NCBI GenBank assembly: GCA_947491945.1
Contig: CANLLN010000019.1
Coordinates: forward strand, 1 to 64,000
Length of the DNA stretch: 64,000 bases
Direction of reading: 5' to 3'
DNA from: an uncultured Carboxylicivirga sp.
GTDB taxonomy: Bacteria; Bacteroidota; Bacteroidia; Bacteroidales; Marinilabiliaceae
Below are positions 1 to 8,202 of this stretch, in pieces. Each line of letters starts with the position of its first letter. Position 1 is the stretch's first letter. The position numbers and the translations under genes are program-made. Below the pieces are notes generated by a model that made no database searches, had not been told where the DNA came from, and was given only the letters and a program-made list of their open reading frames with translations.

Positions 1-32
1 GGGGTTTTGTTATACTTTTAAGATAGTAATAA

Positions 33-218
33 TTATCTAGATATCAAAGATATAAGTCAACTTATGAATATCCCTATACCAACTGTTATTTTGCTTTGGG
101 CATTATGAAGCAGGTGCTTTACATTGATCCAGATAAGAATTTGATAATGGTCCGCTTGGGAGCAACCGGCGACAATGAATATTTTAATCTGATGTATCAG
201 GTGGGTAAGTGTCTATAG
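33..218 (+). pseudogene. C-terminal remnant of a serine hydrolase (beta-lactamase family)
   Basis: An open frame from 33 to the TAG at 216-218 encodes a tail containing YFALGIMKQVLYIDPDKNL followed by IMVRLG. This resembles the last strand-helix of beta-lactamase/DD-peptidase-type serine hydrolases, where a 'G..QVIYVDP...ivVRLG' block precedes the C-terminal helix. An in-frame TAA at 30-32 closes the frame upstream, and no SxxK or YxN motif is present. It is therefore either a decayed gene or the end of a frameshifted gene that starts left of the window. The family call rests on this short tail only. Confidence 0.45.
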
Positions 219-441
219 GTGCGATGGCTTTGATTAGACTGGGATATCTATATTTTTAATGAAAATGTCGTTATAATAATATCATCCCTCCTGAATTTTT
301 AAAATATTAGCATTATCGGTTCTTACCCTAACATTGAGCCACTGGCTCTAAGATAACATTGTGCCGTTGGCAAAAATTAGCAGGAGAAAGATCTTCCCAT
401 TCGAGGCAAGATTTATAGAGAATTGCAGTAAAGAGGAATTT

Positions 442-798
442 TTACCCTTCCCAACAAATTAATAAGTATAGCTCATCGCTTAAAGGTAAATAACCCTGGT
501 TGTAACACAGATGATAAGTGGCGCCTTTTTGTGTGGTGTAGGTGCTTGTAAAGTAGTTAAAGTCAAAGCCCTCCTGTAATAGTTTTGAGCGCTTCACCTT
601 GGTCTTACCCGATGGGTTGAGCTCCTGCAGAATGGAGAAGTTCTTTTTTAGTGTGCGATTAATCTTTTGCACCAAAGTATTCTCGCTGCTGTATCTTCGG
701 TTATTATAGGTATTGCGACATTGGTCGGAGCAGAATTTCTTATCGATACGGCCAATAATGGGGTCGTTGCATACCGGGCATAAACGCTTTTCAGGCAT
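442..798 (-). CDS. Small Zn-ribbon protein (DUF2116-like)
   Basis: The protein is 118 aa with an N-terminal zinc ribbon C7-x2-C10...C23-x3-C27 (CPVC ... FCSDQC), followed by a basic stretch (RRY, KINRTLKKN) and a conserved-looking C-terminal half ending in YLPLSDELYLLI. Such proteins are widespread in Bacteroidota and are assumed to bind nucleic acid or to be chaperone-like; no reaction is known. I chose the ATG at 798 because the metal-binding domain starts right after it. The frame stays open to a TTG at 858, and the extra 20 residues resemble the protein's own C-terminal half (see findings). It is a single-gene unit convergent with nothing on its left. Confidence 0.75.
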   Translation of the reverse strand: MPEKRLCPVCNDPIIGRIDKKFCSDQCRNTYNNRRYSSENTLVQKINRTLKKNFSILQELNPSGKTKVKRSKLLQEGFDFNYFTSTYTTQKGATYHLCYNQGYLPLSDELYLLICWEG

Positions 799-968
799 AA
801 GGTATTGTTTTGTAAGTGTCAGATAGGTAAAGTTATAACCGTTTTTAAGCAATTGCAAACGGTTTTAAGCGAAAGCTAAACAACTCTAAATACTTATGAA
901 CCGACTTAGGTCTTATTATAGCCACACCTTTGTTCCATCAATTTATTATTCATTTAAAAATAAGTGTC

Positions 969-1310
969 ATGGTAAGTTTAAGGAACAGAGTTCAGTTAGT
1001 AGGAAATTTAGGAATGGATCCTGAAGTTAAAGTTTTTGATAATGGTCGTAAACTGGCCAAATTCACCTTGGCCACCAACGAAAATTTTAATGGTGTAAAC
1101 GGGCAGGAGCGCACAGAGACGAAATGGCACAATATTGTTGCCTGGGGGAAACAGGCAGATATAGCACAACAATACCTTCAGAAAGGCAACGAAGTGGCCA
1201 TCGAGGGCCGATTAACCCACCATCAGTACGAAGATAAAAACAAGCAAACGCGCTATGTTACCGAAGTGGTTTTGAGTAGTTATGTGTTGTTTCCTGGTTC
1301 TAAAAAATAA
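969..1310 (+). CDS. ssb: Single-stranded DNA-binding protein, short form
   Basis: A 113-aa OB-fold SSB. It opens MVSLRNRVQLVGNLGMDPEV, followed by the typical KFTLATNE, W-H-N-IVAWGKQAD, Y-L-QKGNEVAIEGRL and RYVTEVV blocks. It binds ssDNA during replication, repair or recombination. The protein stops at VLFPGSKK just after the OB fold: there is no Gly/Gln-rich linker and no acidic DDDIPF-like tip that normally recruits partner proteins. It is therefore likely a secondary SSB rather than the replicative one. The ATG at 969 is preferred over an upstream ATG at 930, which would add 13 residues not typical of the family. Confidence 0.9.
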   Translation: MVSLRNRVQLVGNLGMDPEVKVFDNGRKLAKFTLATNENFNGVNGQERTETKWHNIVAWGKQADIAQQYLQKGNEVAIEGRLTHHQYEDKNKQTRYVTEVVLSSYVLFPGSKK

Positions 1311-1359
1311 GTAGAGGCAAAAATTCGATACAACAATGGTTTCTCATTCTAAAACCTGA

Positions 1360-1482
1360 CAGCACGTAGTGAACGTCAACTATGGCGAGCAGATAGTTTA
1401 TGTCTGTAGTGCCAACTGTCTAAAGGGTAGAGAGATGTTTGAGGGCATCGGGCCAAAAGGTGAACGCTTGACTATGGTTTAA
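1360..1482 (+). other. Short coding-looking ORF, possible gene remnant
   Basis: Between ssb and the DUF4412 gene one frame is open for 40 codons after a TGA at 1357-1359. It reads like protein (NYGEQIVYVCSANCLKGREM, then FEGIGPKGERLTMV) and ends with TAA at 1480-1482. A GTG at 1369 could start it. I do not recognise the family; the two cysteines spaced C-x3-C hint at a metal or redox site. It may be the 3' end of a degraded gene or a very small gene. Confidence 0.25.
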
Positions 1483-1524
1483 ATCAATTGTAATTTGAGC
1501 ATAATCAAATTTAAAATTAAAGTT

Positions 1525-2490
1525 ATGCGAAGAATAGGATTTCTAGTGTTCGTTCTCTTTTTGGCCTTTAGCTTTCAAGAAGCTACTTGCCAGTCGTTTA
1601 TAGAGAGAATGGCCAAGAAAGCGGCTAAAAAAGCCGAAAAGAAAGCGGAGCAAAAGGTAGACAAAGAGACTGATAAGCAACTGGATAGCCTAATGAAAGG
1701 GCTGGAGCCGGGTGATGAAGCCGAAGAATCGGGCGATTATCAATATAACATGACGGCCTGGGCCGAGCGGATGGCAGCCATGGGCTATTCAGGCGAACCG
1801 GTGACTATTGAGGATGCTTACGCTTTTACTTCGTCCATGACGATGAAAATAAATACGTACGACCAGAATGGCAAGATGGAGAGCGATGGGGTGGTTAAGA
1901 TTTATTCCAACCCGGGCGCTAAGACCTTTGCTTATGCCTTTGTTTCAGGTAACCTACAGGGGCATAACGAGCAGGGGAAAGGGATGATGATTATGGATGC
2001 GGAGAATAAAGCTACCATCATTATTAACGATGAAGAAGGTGAAAAAACAGGATTGGTGTATGGAGGCGAAGGAATGGCAACTGGTAGCTGGTATGCCGAT
2101 GAAATAAGTGATAATATTGAAGTTGAGCGCGAAGATGTGGCAGCCAAAATAACAAAAACCGGCCGCACCAAAACCATTCTGGGCTACCGCTGCGAAGAGT
2201 ATCAATTCAAGGATGAGAATAGCGAAGGCTGGGCATGGATAACCCGCGAGCTGGACTGGGCAAGTGATGATTTTATGAGCTCCATTTTCAAATCCTCAGA
2301 GGGTAGTCATGGCATACTCGGTGGCTTTTTAATGGCCAGCGAGCAAGTTGATTTGCACGATGGTGAGAAATCAACCTTCACGGTAACCGAAATTAATAAA
2401 AAGGAACAAGCGTCTTTCACGATGGCTGATTATCAGCTCACCAATCTGGGAGCGATAAAAATGCCCACCAACGAGGCGACTGATAAATAA
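1525..2490 (+). CDS. DUF4412 domain secreted protein
   Basis: A 321-aa exported protein of unknown function. A signal peptide (MRRIGFLVFVLFLAFSFQ..., cleavage near ATC/QSF) is followed by a Lys/Ala-rich segment of about 30 residues (MAKKAAKKAEKKAEQK), probably a helical coiled segment, and then a DUF4412-like beta-rich domain (about residues 90-300) with 'TGRTKTILGYRCEEYQF' and 'GWAWITRELDW', hallmarks of that Bacteroidota family. The ATG at 1525 was chosen because the signal peptide begins there; an in-frame TTG at 1495 would only lengthen the N-terminus. It stands alone, converging on the DUF748 gene. Confidence 0.75.
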   Translation: MRRIGFLVFVLFLAFSFQEATCQSFIERMAKKAAKKAEKKAEQKVDKETDKQLDSLMKGLEPGDEAEESGDYQYNMTAWAERMAAMGYSGEPVTIEDAYAFTSSMTMKINTYDQNGKMESDGVVKIYSNPGAKTFAYAFVSGNLQGHNEQGKGMMIMDAENKATIIINDEEGEKTGLVYGGEGMATGSWYADEISDNIEVEREDVAAKITKTGRTKTILGYRCEEYQFKDENSEGWAWITRELDWASDDFMSSIFKSSEGSHGILGGFLMASEQVDLHDGEKSTFTVTEINKKEQASFTMADYQLTNLGAIKMPTNEATDK

Positions 2491-2544
2491 GCTGATACCG
2501 ACCTAATATCAAAACGTTCTCAGCTTACTATGGCTTTTTATTGT

Positions 2545-4758
2545 TTATTTAATCGATACCTCTACCTTATAATTACAGCTTTTTAATTGTTCGGGTAAGT
2601 TACGTAAATCGGCTGTGCCTACTGCAATACTGGTGGAATCTACCCCTTTTCCTTGCAGCAGGTAGTAGCTTAATTGCTCGTTACGATTCAGCAGCAGCTT
2701 GGTGAAAGCATCCTGCAGCTCATCTTCACCAATTAGTTGGCGGCAGGCAGCCATAAGGCTCTTTCCCTCTGAGTTGGGTACTGACTGGCTGATGTAGTTC
2801 AGGAACTCCGGATCATCGTCGGCCATAGCAGCCAGGCGCTCGTTATACCGGGCAATTTGGTTTTCATTATTGGTTGGCATTGTGTTTTGTAGCATTCGCT
2901 TTTTTGCCAGATTAATCGCCAGGACGCTTTTTTCTGTTTCAGGGTCGGTTTGTTGTCGGAAGCTGAAAGTGAGCTGTGGCTTCTTCTCCAATATATGGGC
3001 TATTTTATCAAGGATGTCACGCTGTTTTACCGAGAGTGAATCCTGTGCGTAGGGCATCGGAATATTTTCCAGCTCCTCCGGGCGCGTGCCAACCAGATTG
3101 GCTAAGGCATTAAACGGTGAAGCAGCGGCTTTTATCAGAAGGTTTGAAAATGCTTTCCAGATGATTTTGCTGATGCTGAAGCTTGGATCGGACGGATTGC
3201 CTTCAACAGGCAGCTGAATTTTAATTTGATCATTGGGATCTTTCATTAAGTACAAGCCTAACTTAACCGGTACTTTTATTTGAGGTTCGTTTTGTGTTTT
3301 ATCGCCTATTTCCAATTCATTAATGGCAATGTCATTGTTATTGAGCATGTGGGTTGGTGTCATGCGAATGCTCAGGTCGTAGTTAACAAGGCCTTGAGTG
3401 ATTGGTCGGGCAATATGAAATTCAGAGTAGGGGGAGAAACTCAGTAGTCCCAGTTTTTGCAGTTTAGCATTGAGGCTAAATTTCGTGGGTTGAACCATAT
3501 TAAGGGTCGATTGTCCGGTTAGTTGTCCCTGGTCGTTCATGTTAACCGCAAAAGTAACCGGTACCTGTTCGGCTGCGTTGGTCACATCTTTCAACTGGAT
3601 GTTAATATCTTTTAGGTCGTAATAAAACGGGCGGTAGAGTGTATGGTCCGAAAACAGTATTTCGCCCTGCTCAATAGTTAGTTTATCAATTCGATAGGCC
3701 AAGGCAGAAGCGGCTATGGTATCTTTAGCAGCCTCATTTTCCTGCACAGTGCTATCGCCAGGCATAATTGGCAGCAGCATGCGCTCAATATTGGTCATGT
3801 CCTCATACAAACTGGCGGTTACCCGCGGATGATTTACTGTAAGGTGCGAAAGGTGATAATCTGTCTCTCCAATATTCAGTTTTTCTAAACCAACACTGAA
3901 CTCTTTAAAGCTTAGCACATCTTTATTCTCCAAGTCCCAAATGCGAAACGAATCGATGCTGGCTTCTCCACTCACGGTAACCTGGCTGGTCTCAATCATG
4001 TGGCCAACAATATGCAGCCGGGTATTAACAAAGCCCTCAATACCCCCGGCATCAATGGCATCTACCACGTAATTCGATATGTTATCTAAACTCAATTGGC
4101 CCATTTCAAAGTCAACAGTGTATTCGTTTTTTACCTGGTCCACATGCGCATCCACAAACACTTTACCGGTCTGGCCAAATTCAAAGTCGATGCCAACATC
4201 AGACGATTCACTATCCCAGGCAATTAACGGTAGGTCGAGTGAGATGTCCTCCAAATCAATTTCGTTATTAACGGTTTCATCTAAAAAGTTGAAATTTCCT
4301 TTGTTGAATTTAAGGTTGTGAATGGCAAAACGAAAAGGCTTGGATGGCACCGTATCTGCTACTTCCTGGTTCACTGAATCCGTTGCCGGAATTAAGTCAT
4401 CGAAATTAAACCCGTTTTGATTGCGAATAACATGAAGGTATAAGCTATCGAGTAATATGGAAGAAAATGAGTATTCATTACTCAATAGCCGTGTAGGGTC
4501 GAAGTTAACCGATAGCTCTCTGAAACCCGCAAATGTGTCTTTTTCATTGGCCTCATAAACAGCGAGTTCTGATGCAGTGATGGCCACCCTGAAATAGTTG
4601 ATGCTTAAGTCGTTTAATTCAACTTTTCGGCCAATTAGCTCTTTACTATTCTTGTTGATGTAATTTTTAACGAGGGTGGAGAGAAAGAAAAGAAAGATGA
4701 AGAGTAGCAGTGCCAGAGAAATTAGCACATAATACCTTTTTTTTATTGCTTTCATCAT
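2545..4758 (-). CDS. DUF748/AsmA-like envelope protein
   Basis: A 737-aa protein with one N-terminal membrane anchor (about residues 8-29: YYVLISLALLLFIFLFFLST) and a long beta-rich body. Repeated segments such as 'LSINYFRVAITASELAVYEA', 'LDSLYLHVIRNQNGFNFDDL' and 'YRIDKLTIEQGEILFSDHTL' are typical of DUF748, a relative of the AsmA/YhdP group. The C-terminal 150 residues are helical. Members sit in the inner membrane and project into the periplasm; AsmA-like proteins are linked to lipid transport and outer-membrane homeostasis, but the role of this one is not known. It is monocistronic, with a pirin gene upstream on the same strand. Confidence 0.8.
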   Translation of the reverse strand: MMKAIKKRYYVLISLALLLFIFLFFLSTLVKNYINKNSKELIGRKVELNDLSINYFRVAITASELAVYEANEKDTFAGFRELSVNFDPTRLLSNEYSFSSILLDSLYLHVIRNQNGFNFDDLIPATDSVNQEVADTVPSKPFRFAIHNLKFNKGNFNFLDETVNNEIDLEDISLDLPLIAWDSESSDVGIDFEFGQTGKVFVDAHVDQVKNEYTVDFEMGQLSLDNISNYVVDAIDAGGIEGFVNTRLHIVGHMIETSQVTVSGEASIDSFRIWDLENKDVLSFKEFSVGLEKLNIGETDYHLSHLTVNHPRVTASLYEDMTNIERMLLPIMPGDSTVQENEAAKDTIAASALAYRIDKLTIEQGEILFSDHTLYRPFYYDLKDINIQLKDVTNAAEQVPVTFAVNMNDQGQLTGQSTLNMVQPTKFSLNAKLQKLGLLSFSPYSEFHIARPITQGLVNYDLSIRMTPTHMLNNNDIAINELEIGDKTQNEPQIKVPVKLGLYLMKDPNDQIKIQLPVEGNPSDPSFSISKIIWKAFSNLLIKAAASPFNALANLVGTRPEELENIPMPYAQDSLSVKQRDILDKIAHILEKKPQLTFSFRQQTDPETEKSVLAINLAKKRMLQNTMPTNNENQIARYNERLAAMADDDPEFLNYISQSVPNSEGKSLMAACRQLIGEDELQDAFTKLLLNRNEQLSYYLLQGKGVDSTSIAVGTADLRNLPEQLKSCNYKVEVSIK

Positions 4759-4862
4759 GGTGGGTGGGTTTGTTAAATGTTTTTACGGGTTCATAAGCCT
4801 GTGATTTAAAGATATATAAAATATTTATGACATCGACCTATCAGGGTTTGTTTTTATGTGAG

Positions 4863-4934
4863 TTAGATTATCAGCACTTCAGCAATGCCTACTTTGGGTA
4901 CGTTTTCAATGTCAGTATTCGTTTTTAACTGTGG
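4863..4934 (-). pseudogene. Orphan 3' end of an OmpR-type response regulator
   Basis: Directly after the pirin stop codon, in the same frame, the minus strand encodes PQLKTNTDIENVPKVGIAEV and then LII before a stop. The core 'IENVPKVG' equals the C-terminal beta-hairpin of the response regulator encoded 1 kb away ('SIENVPKVGF'). The DNA is identical over 21 bp (4887-4907 versus 5868-5888). I read it as a leftover of a partial duplication or deletion. It is too short to be a gene. Confidence 0.5.
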
Positions 4935-5651
4935 TTATTTTTCATTCAAAGGAATGTCCATGATCAGGATGTTGGCATTTGATAACGCTTCTATTTCAAC
5001 TTGATCAACATCGGTAATAGCCATGGCATCGCGCTTATTCAGGGTATGATTCTTAACTTGAATTTGGCCGTCAATAACCATGAGATAAGTCCCATTACCT
5101 TCTTTTTTCAACAGATAATTGCCTCTCCATCCCTTATCCACGTTTCCCATATGAAACCAGGCATCCTGATATATCCACACACCTTCATCATTTTTGTTAG
5201 GGCTTAAAACCTGGTAGAGTTGATTCTTCTTCTCCAGCGATTGAAGCGATGTCTGTTGGTAGCGTGGTTCAACATTCTTCTTGTTTGGGAATAGCCATAT
5301 TTGAAACAGGTTTAAGGGCTCTTTATCACTTCCGTTAAATTCGCTGTGAAAGATGCCTTTGCCAGCACTCATTACCTGAATCTCACCGCTATCGATGTAG
5401 GAGGTATGTCCCATGCTATCCTTGTGCGCCAGCCGCCCTGACAGCGGGATGGTAATGATTTCCATATTGTCGTGCGGGTGAGTATCAAATCCGCACGATG
5501 GTGCAATCACATCATCATTTAAAACCCGTAATACACCAAAATGTACTCGTTCCGGGTTGTAATAGTTGGCAAAGCTAAAGGAGTAATTAGCTTTCAGCCA
5601 TCCATAATCCGCTGTTCCCCTGCTGTTGGCTTTAAAAATTTGTGTTTTCAT
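4935..5651 (-). CDS. Pirin family protein (YhhW-type bicupin)
   Basis: A 238-aa bicupin. The N-terminal cupin carries the metal set H58, H60 (DTHPHDNME), H102 and E104 (GIFHSEFN), as in E. coli YhhW and human pirin, so a bound Fe or similar metal is expected. YhhW has quercetin 2,3-dioxygenase activity in vitro; physiological substrates of bacterial pirins are mostly unknown, so no pathway is assigned. The length is normal and the start begins the usual 'R..aDyGWL' region. It is cytosolic and is flanked by intergenic DNA, with the response regulator gene upstream on the same strand. Confidence 0.9.
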   Translation of the reverse strand: MKTQIFKANSRGTADYGWLKANYSFSFANYYNPERVHFGVLRVLNDDVIAPSCGFDTHPHDNMEIITIPLSGRLAHKDSMGHTSYIDSGEIQVMSAGKGIFHSEFNGSDKEPLNLFQIWLFPNKKNVEPRYQQTSLQSLEKKNQLYQVLSPNKNDEGVWIYQDAWFHMGNVDKGWRGNYLLKKEGNGTYLMVIDGQIQVKNHTLNKRDAMAITDVDQVEIEALSNANILIMDIPLNEK

Positions 5652-5849
5652 CGTCCTGAAATTTTGTTAAGAGCAGATGTACATTGTTTGATGTGAAATA
5701 AGTTACAAAAATCAGTGCATCAACTTATATCGTTTATTGTATCTGTTTTGTTTTTATAAATCGATTCAGATAATTATCGGAAGGCAAAAGTTCTTTGGAA
5801 TAGAACTGAACTTTATGTTACTTCTGAAAATGTTGTTCGATTGGCTCGT

Positions 5850-6536
5850 TCAGTCGTTGAGTACAAAGCCTACTTTGGGTACGTTTTCTATGCTAACTGT
5901 TTCATCGTCTTTGAGGTATTTGCGCAGCTTGGCGATGAATACATCGAGGCTACGTCCGTGAAAATAATCGTTTTCGCCCCAGATACTGATGAGTAAGTCT
6001 TCGCGTTTCACAATCTCATTTTTTGACATACAGAGCATGCGCAAGACATCGCATTCCTTCTGGGTTAGGCGCTTTGAGAAGTCGGGCCCCTGGAGGTGTT
6101 GATTGGCTGAATCAAAATAAAAATGTCCGATGGTGAACTCTTTTATCTGCTGCTCTTGCTGTTCGGTCTGCATCTCAAGGCGGTTAAGAATAGCTTGTAT
6201 GCGGCATAGTAACTCATCTTCGTCAAAGGGTTTGGTCACATAATCATCCACGCCCAGCTCAAAACCTTTGATTTTATCTTGCTTCATGGCGCGGGCTGTC
6301 AGAAAGATAATGGGCACTTTTTTGTCCTCCTGCCTGATGTTTTCAGCAATGGTGAAGCCATCCATCCCGGGTAGCATCACATCCAGTATGCAAAAGTCAT
6401 ACTTGCCTTTTTTAAAGGCGTCGAGACCTTTTTTTCCATCCTTGTACAATTTTACATCGAAGCCGTTCGATTCAAGAAAATCAACCAGTAGAAAGCCCAT
6501 GCTGATGTCGTCTTCAACAAGTAATATTTTAGCCAT
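5850..6536 (-). CDS. Response regulator, OmpR family (RprY-like)
   Basis: A 228-aa response regulator. The receiver domain (residues 2-120) has the acidic pair D9/D10, phospho-acceptor D52 (ILDVMLPGMDG), T80 and K102 (VTKPFDEDEL). The winged-helix output domain (about 130-228) contains 'RLTQKECDVLRMLC' and 'GRSLDVFIAKLRKYLKDD'. The ATG at 6536 follows the family start (MAKILLVEDD); it overlaps the end of the sensor kinase gene by 8 nt, which suggests translational coupling. The pair resembles RprX/RprY of Bacteroides. Target genes are unknown; the divergent Cys-rich peptide gene is an obvious candidate. Confidence 0.93.
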   Translation of the reverse strand: MAKILLVEDDISMGFLLVDFLESNGFDVKLYKDGKKGLDAFKKGKYDFCILDVMLPGMDGFTIAENIRQEDKKVPIIFLTARAMKQDKIKGFELGVDDYVTKPFDEDELLCRIQAILNRLEMQTEQQEQQIKEFTIGHFYFDSANQHLQGPDFSKRLTQKECDVLRMLCMSKNEIVKREDLLISIWGENDYFHGRSLDVFIAKLRKYLKDDETVSIENVPKVGFVLND

Positions 6537-7755
6537 TGCTGAGGGGTAATAAAATAGTGAAACACGTTCCTTTTCCTTCTTCACTTGTAACAGTTATGCT
6601 GCCTTTGTGTTCGTCAATTACTTTTTTAACAAAGGTTAAACCCAGACCAAAGCCTTTTACATCGTGTACATCACCCGTTGAAACCCGGTAGTATTGATCA
6701 AAGATATAGGGCAGTTCCTTTTTGGCAATACCAATGCCCTTATCACATATTCTAATACGTAGTTTATTTTTAATTTTATCGGTAGTAATGCTGATGCTGG
6801 GCGATGCTTTGCTGTATTTGATGGCGTTGTCCAGTAGGTTAGAAAACGCCATGGTAAGACGTCCTTTATGGGCAGGCAGTTGATGTCGGGTAGCTTTGTA
6901 GTTAGCTTCGACCTTTCCTTGCCGTTCGTTAATACGGTATGCAAAGGATTGTACGAGTTCCTCCAAAAGCTTCTTCAAGTCTATTGGCTCAAGGCTTGCC
7001 TCTCTTCCCGCATCGCAAGAGAGATTCAGTATTTCTTCCACATGTCCTTGCATGCGCTCATATTCATTGAGCACCACCTGCGCATAGTCACCTGTTTTAT
7101 TGCTGTCGGTTTTCTTTTTGACAATAAGATTAGCAGCTAAGCGTATGTTGGCAAGCGGGGTTTGAAATTCGTGCAGCATATTATTCACAAATTCTCGCAT
7201 TTGCTGCATTAGCATTTGCTCGCGCCGCATTAGTCGCAGCATAATGGTGAATGAAGCCAGCAGAAAGAGGATAATAATAATAGACATACTGAACAGTCCG
7301 CGCATTTCTGCCATTAGAAAGCGGTTGCGATCAGGAAATTGAAGGCGCAGGCGTATGCCCTCCCGCTCCAGCAGTCCGTTGAGAGTTTGCTGATAGCATT
7401 TAGGTCCCCACAGGAATGAGCCATTGTTGGCAAACACCGTATCTGTTACCGCAAAGGAGTAGGTGAGGGGAAGGTTGTAGATTTCCAGCTGTGCGTGTAT
7501 GATGCTATCTACTTCCTCACTTTTTTCGCGCGCATTGAGGCAGTTGCTGCCACAAAGGAAGCGATCCATGTCCGGGCAGAGGCGCTTGCCAATTTCATCG
7601 CGGGCATCTTTAAGGGCCATCACCACCCGATGATTAAAGTTTTTTTCTTCGAGGCGAGCCGACCGTACTATGTAATCGATTTGAATAAATAGCAGCAAGG
7701 CCAGGGCCACAAAAGTGCCGACCGATAGGATATGATGTTGCTTATTTTTTCCCAT
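6529..7755 (-). CDS. Sensor histidine kinase (RprX-like) with periplasmic cysteines
   Basis: A 408-aa membrane kinase: TM1 about residues 10-30, periplasmic domain about 31-153, TM2 about 154-174, then HisKA with H195 (NNMLHEFQTPLANIRLA) and an HATPase_c domain with 'NLLDNAIKYS', 'ICDKGIGIA' and 'GFGLGLTFVKKVID'. The periplasmic part holds four cysteines (C60, C68, C72 and C120 in this numbering), so sensing of redox state or metal is possible. I prefer the ATG at 7755 because a promoter-like TAATTTTG lies at 7788-7795; ATGs at 7773 and 7830 would sit at or before the predicted transcript start. It is the first gene of the operon. Confidence 0.92.
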   Translation of the reverse strand: MGKNKQHHILSVGTFVALALLLFIQIDYIVRSARLEEKNFNHRVVMALKDARDEIGKRLCPDMDRFLCGSNCLNAREKSEEVDSIIHAQLEIYNLPLTYSFAVTDTVFANNGSFLWGPKCYQQTLNGLLEREGIRLRLQFPDRNRFLMAEMRGLFSMSIIIILFLLASFTIMLRLMRREQMLMQQMREFVNNMLHEFQTPLANIRLAANLIVKKKTDSNKTGDYAQVVLNEYERMQGHVEEILNLSCDAGREASLEPIDLKKLLEELVQSFAYRINERQGKVEANYKATRHQLPAHKGRLTMAFSNLLDNAIKYSKASPSISITTDKIKNKLRIRICDKGIGIAKKELPYIFDQYYRVSTGDVHDVKGFGLGLTFVKKVIDEHKGSITVTSEEGKGTCFTILLPLSNG

Positions 7756-7787
7756 TAAGTTAAAAATAGTCATTCTTATTAATGCGC

Positions 7788-7816
7788 CAAAATTACCAAA
7801 ATAAAAGACCTCCAAA
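7788..7816 (-). promoter_or_regulatory. Bacteroidota-type promoter of the sensor kinase operon
   Basis: On the minus strand TTTG (7813-7816) and TAATTTTG (7788-7795) are separated by 17 bp. They match the -33 and -7 boxes of the Bacteroidota primary sigma, although the usual spacing is 19-21. Confidence 0.4.
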
Positions 7817-7882
7817 TCTGTTTTTAACATCCGCTTAACAGGAAATAACAGGTGGATAACGTAATTTTACTCATCACAAACT

Positions 7883-7890
7883 TAGTTTTG
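7883..7890 (+). promoter_or_regulatory. -7 box of the Cys/Lys-repeat peptide gene
   Basis: TAGTTTTG fits TAnnTTTG and lies 42 bp before the ATG at 7933. No clear -33 box is visible, as would suit an activated promoter. With the opposing box at 7788-7795 it defines a shared divergent control region of about 90 bp. Confidence 0.4.
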
Positions 7891-7932
7891 CTAATAACAA
7901 ACAATAGACAATCATCATTAAAACAGAAAATT

Positions 7933-8175
7933 ATGAAAAAGACATTAGCTCTATCGGTACTTTTTGTGTTCACTATGGCTATTACAGCGCCTGCCATGGC
8001 TGCTACGCTGGATCAGGAACCTGTAAAAACTGAGAAGAAGGCCGACGATAAGAAGAAAAAAGGCGAAAAGTGCTGCGCTGAAAAGAAGGCCTGTGCAGAA
8101 AAAAAAGCATGCACAGAGAAAAAGGCCTGTAATGAGAAAAAAGCCTGCTCTGAAAAGAAAGAGAAAAAGAGCTAA
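7933..8175 (+). CDS. Small exported Cys/Lys hexapeptide-repeat protein
   Basis: An 80-aa protein. A clear signal peptide (MKKTLALSVLFVFTMAITAP, cleavage near AMA/ATL) is followed by a Lys/Asp-rich linker and about five tandem copies of C-x-E-K-K-A (residues 48-77). It has six cysteines (47, 48, 54, 60, 66, 72). I do not recognise a named family. The regular CxxxxxC spacing and periplasmic export suggest metal binding, thiol buffering or surface attachment, but this is inference. An in-frame ATG further upstream is ignored because the signal peptide starts at 7933. The gene is divergent from the two-component system and ends in a strong terminator. Confidence 0.8.
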   Translation: MKKTLALSVLFVFTMAITAPAMAATLDQEPVKTEKKADDKKKKGEKCCAEKKACAEKKACTEKKACNEKKACSEKKEKKS

Positions 8176-8202
8176 GGGAATAACTGCTCTTCAGATTAAC
8201 GC

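Noticed and set aside
1495-1524. TTG start for the DUF4412 protein at 1495
   Set aside because: The signal peptide begins at the ATG at 1525; the extra residues (SIIKFKIKV) are charged and would spoil it.
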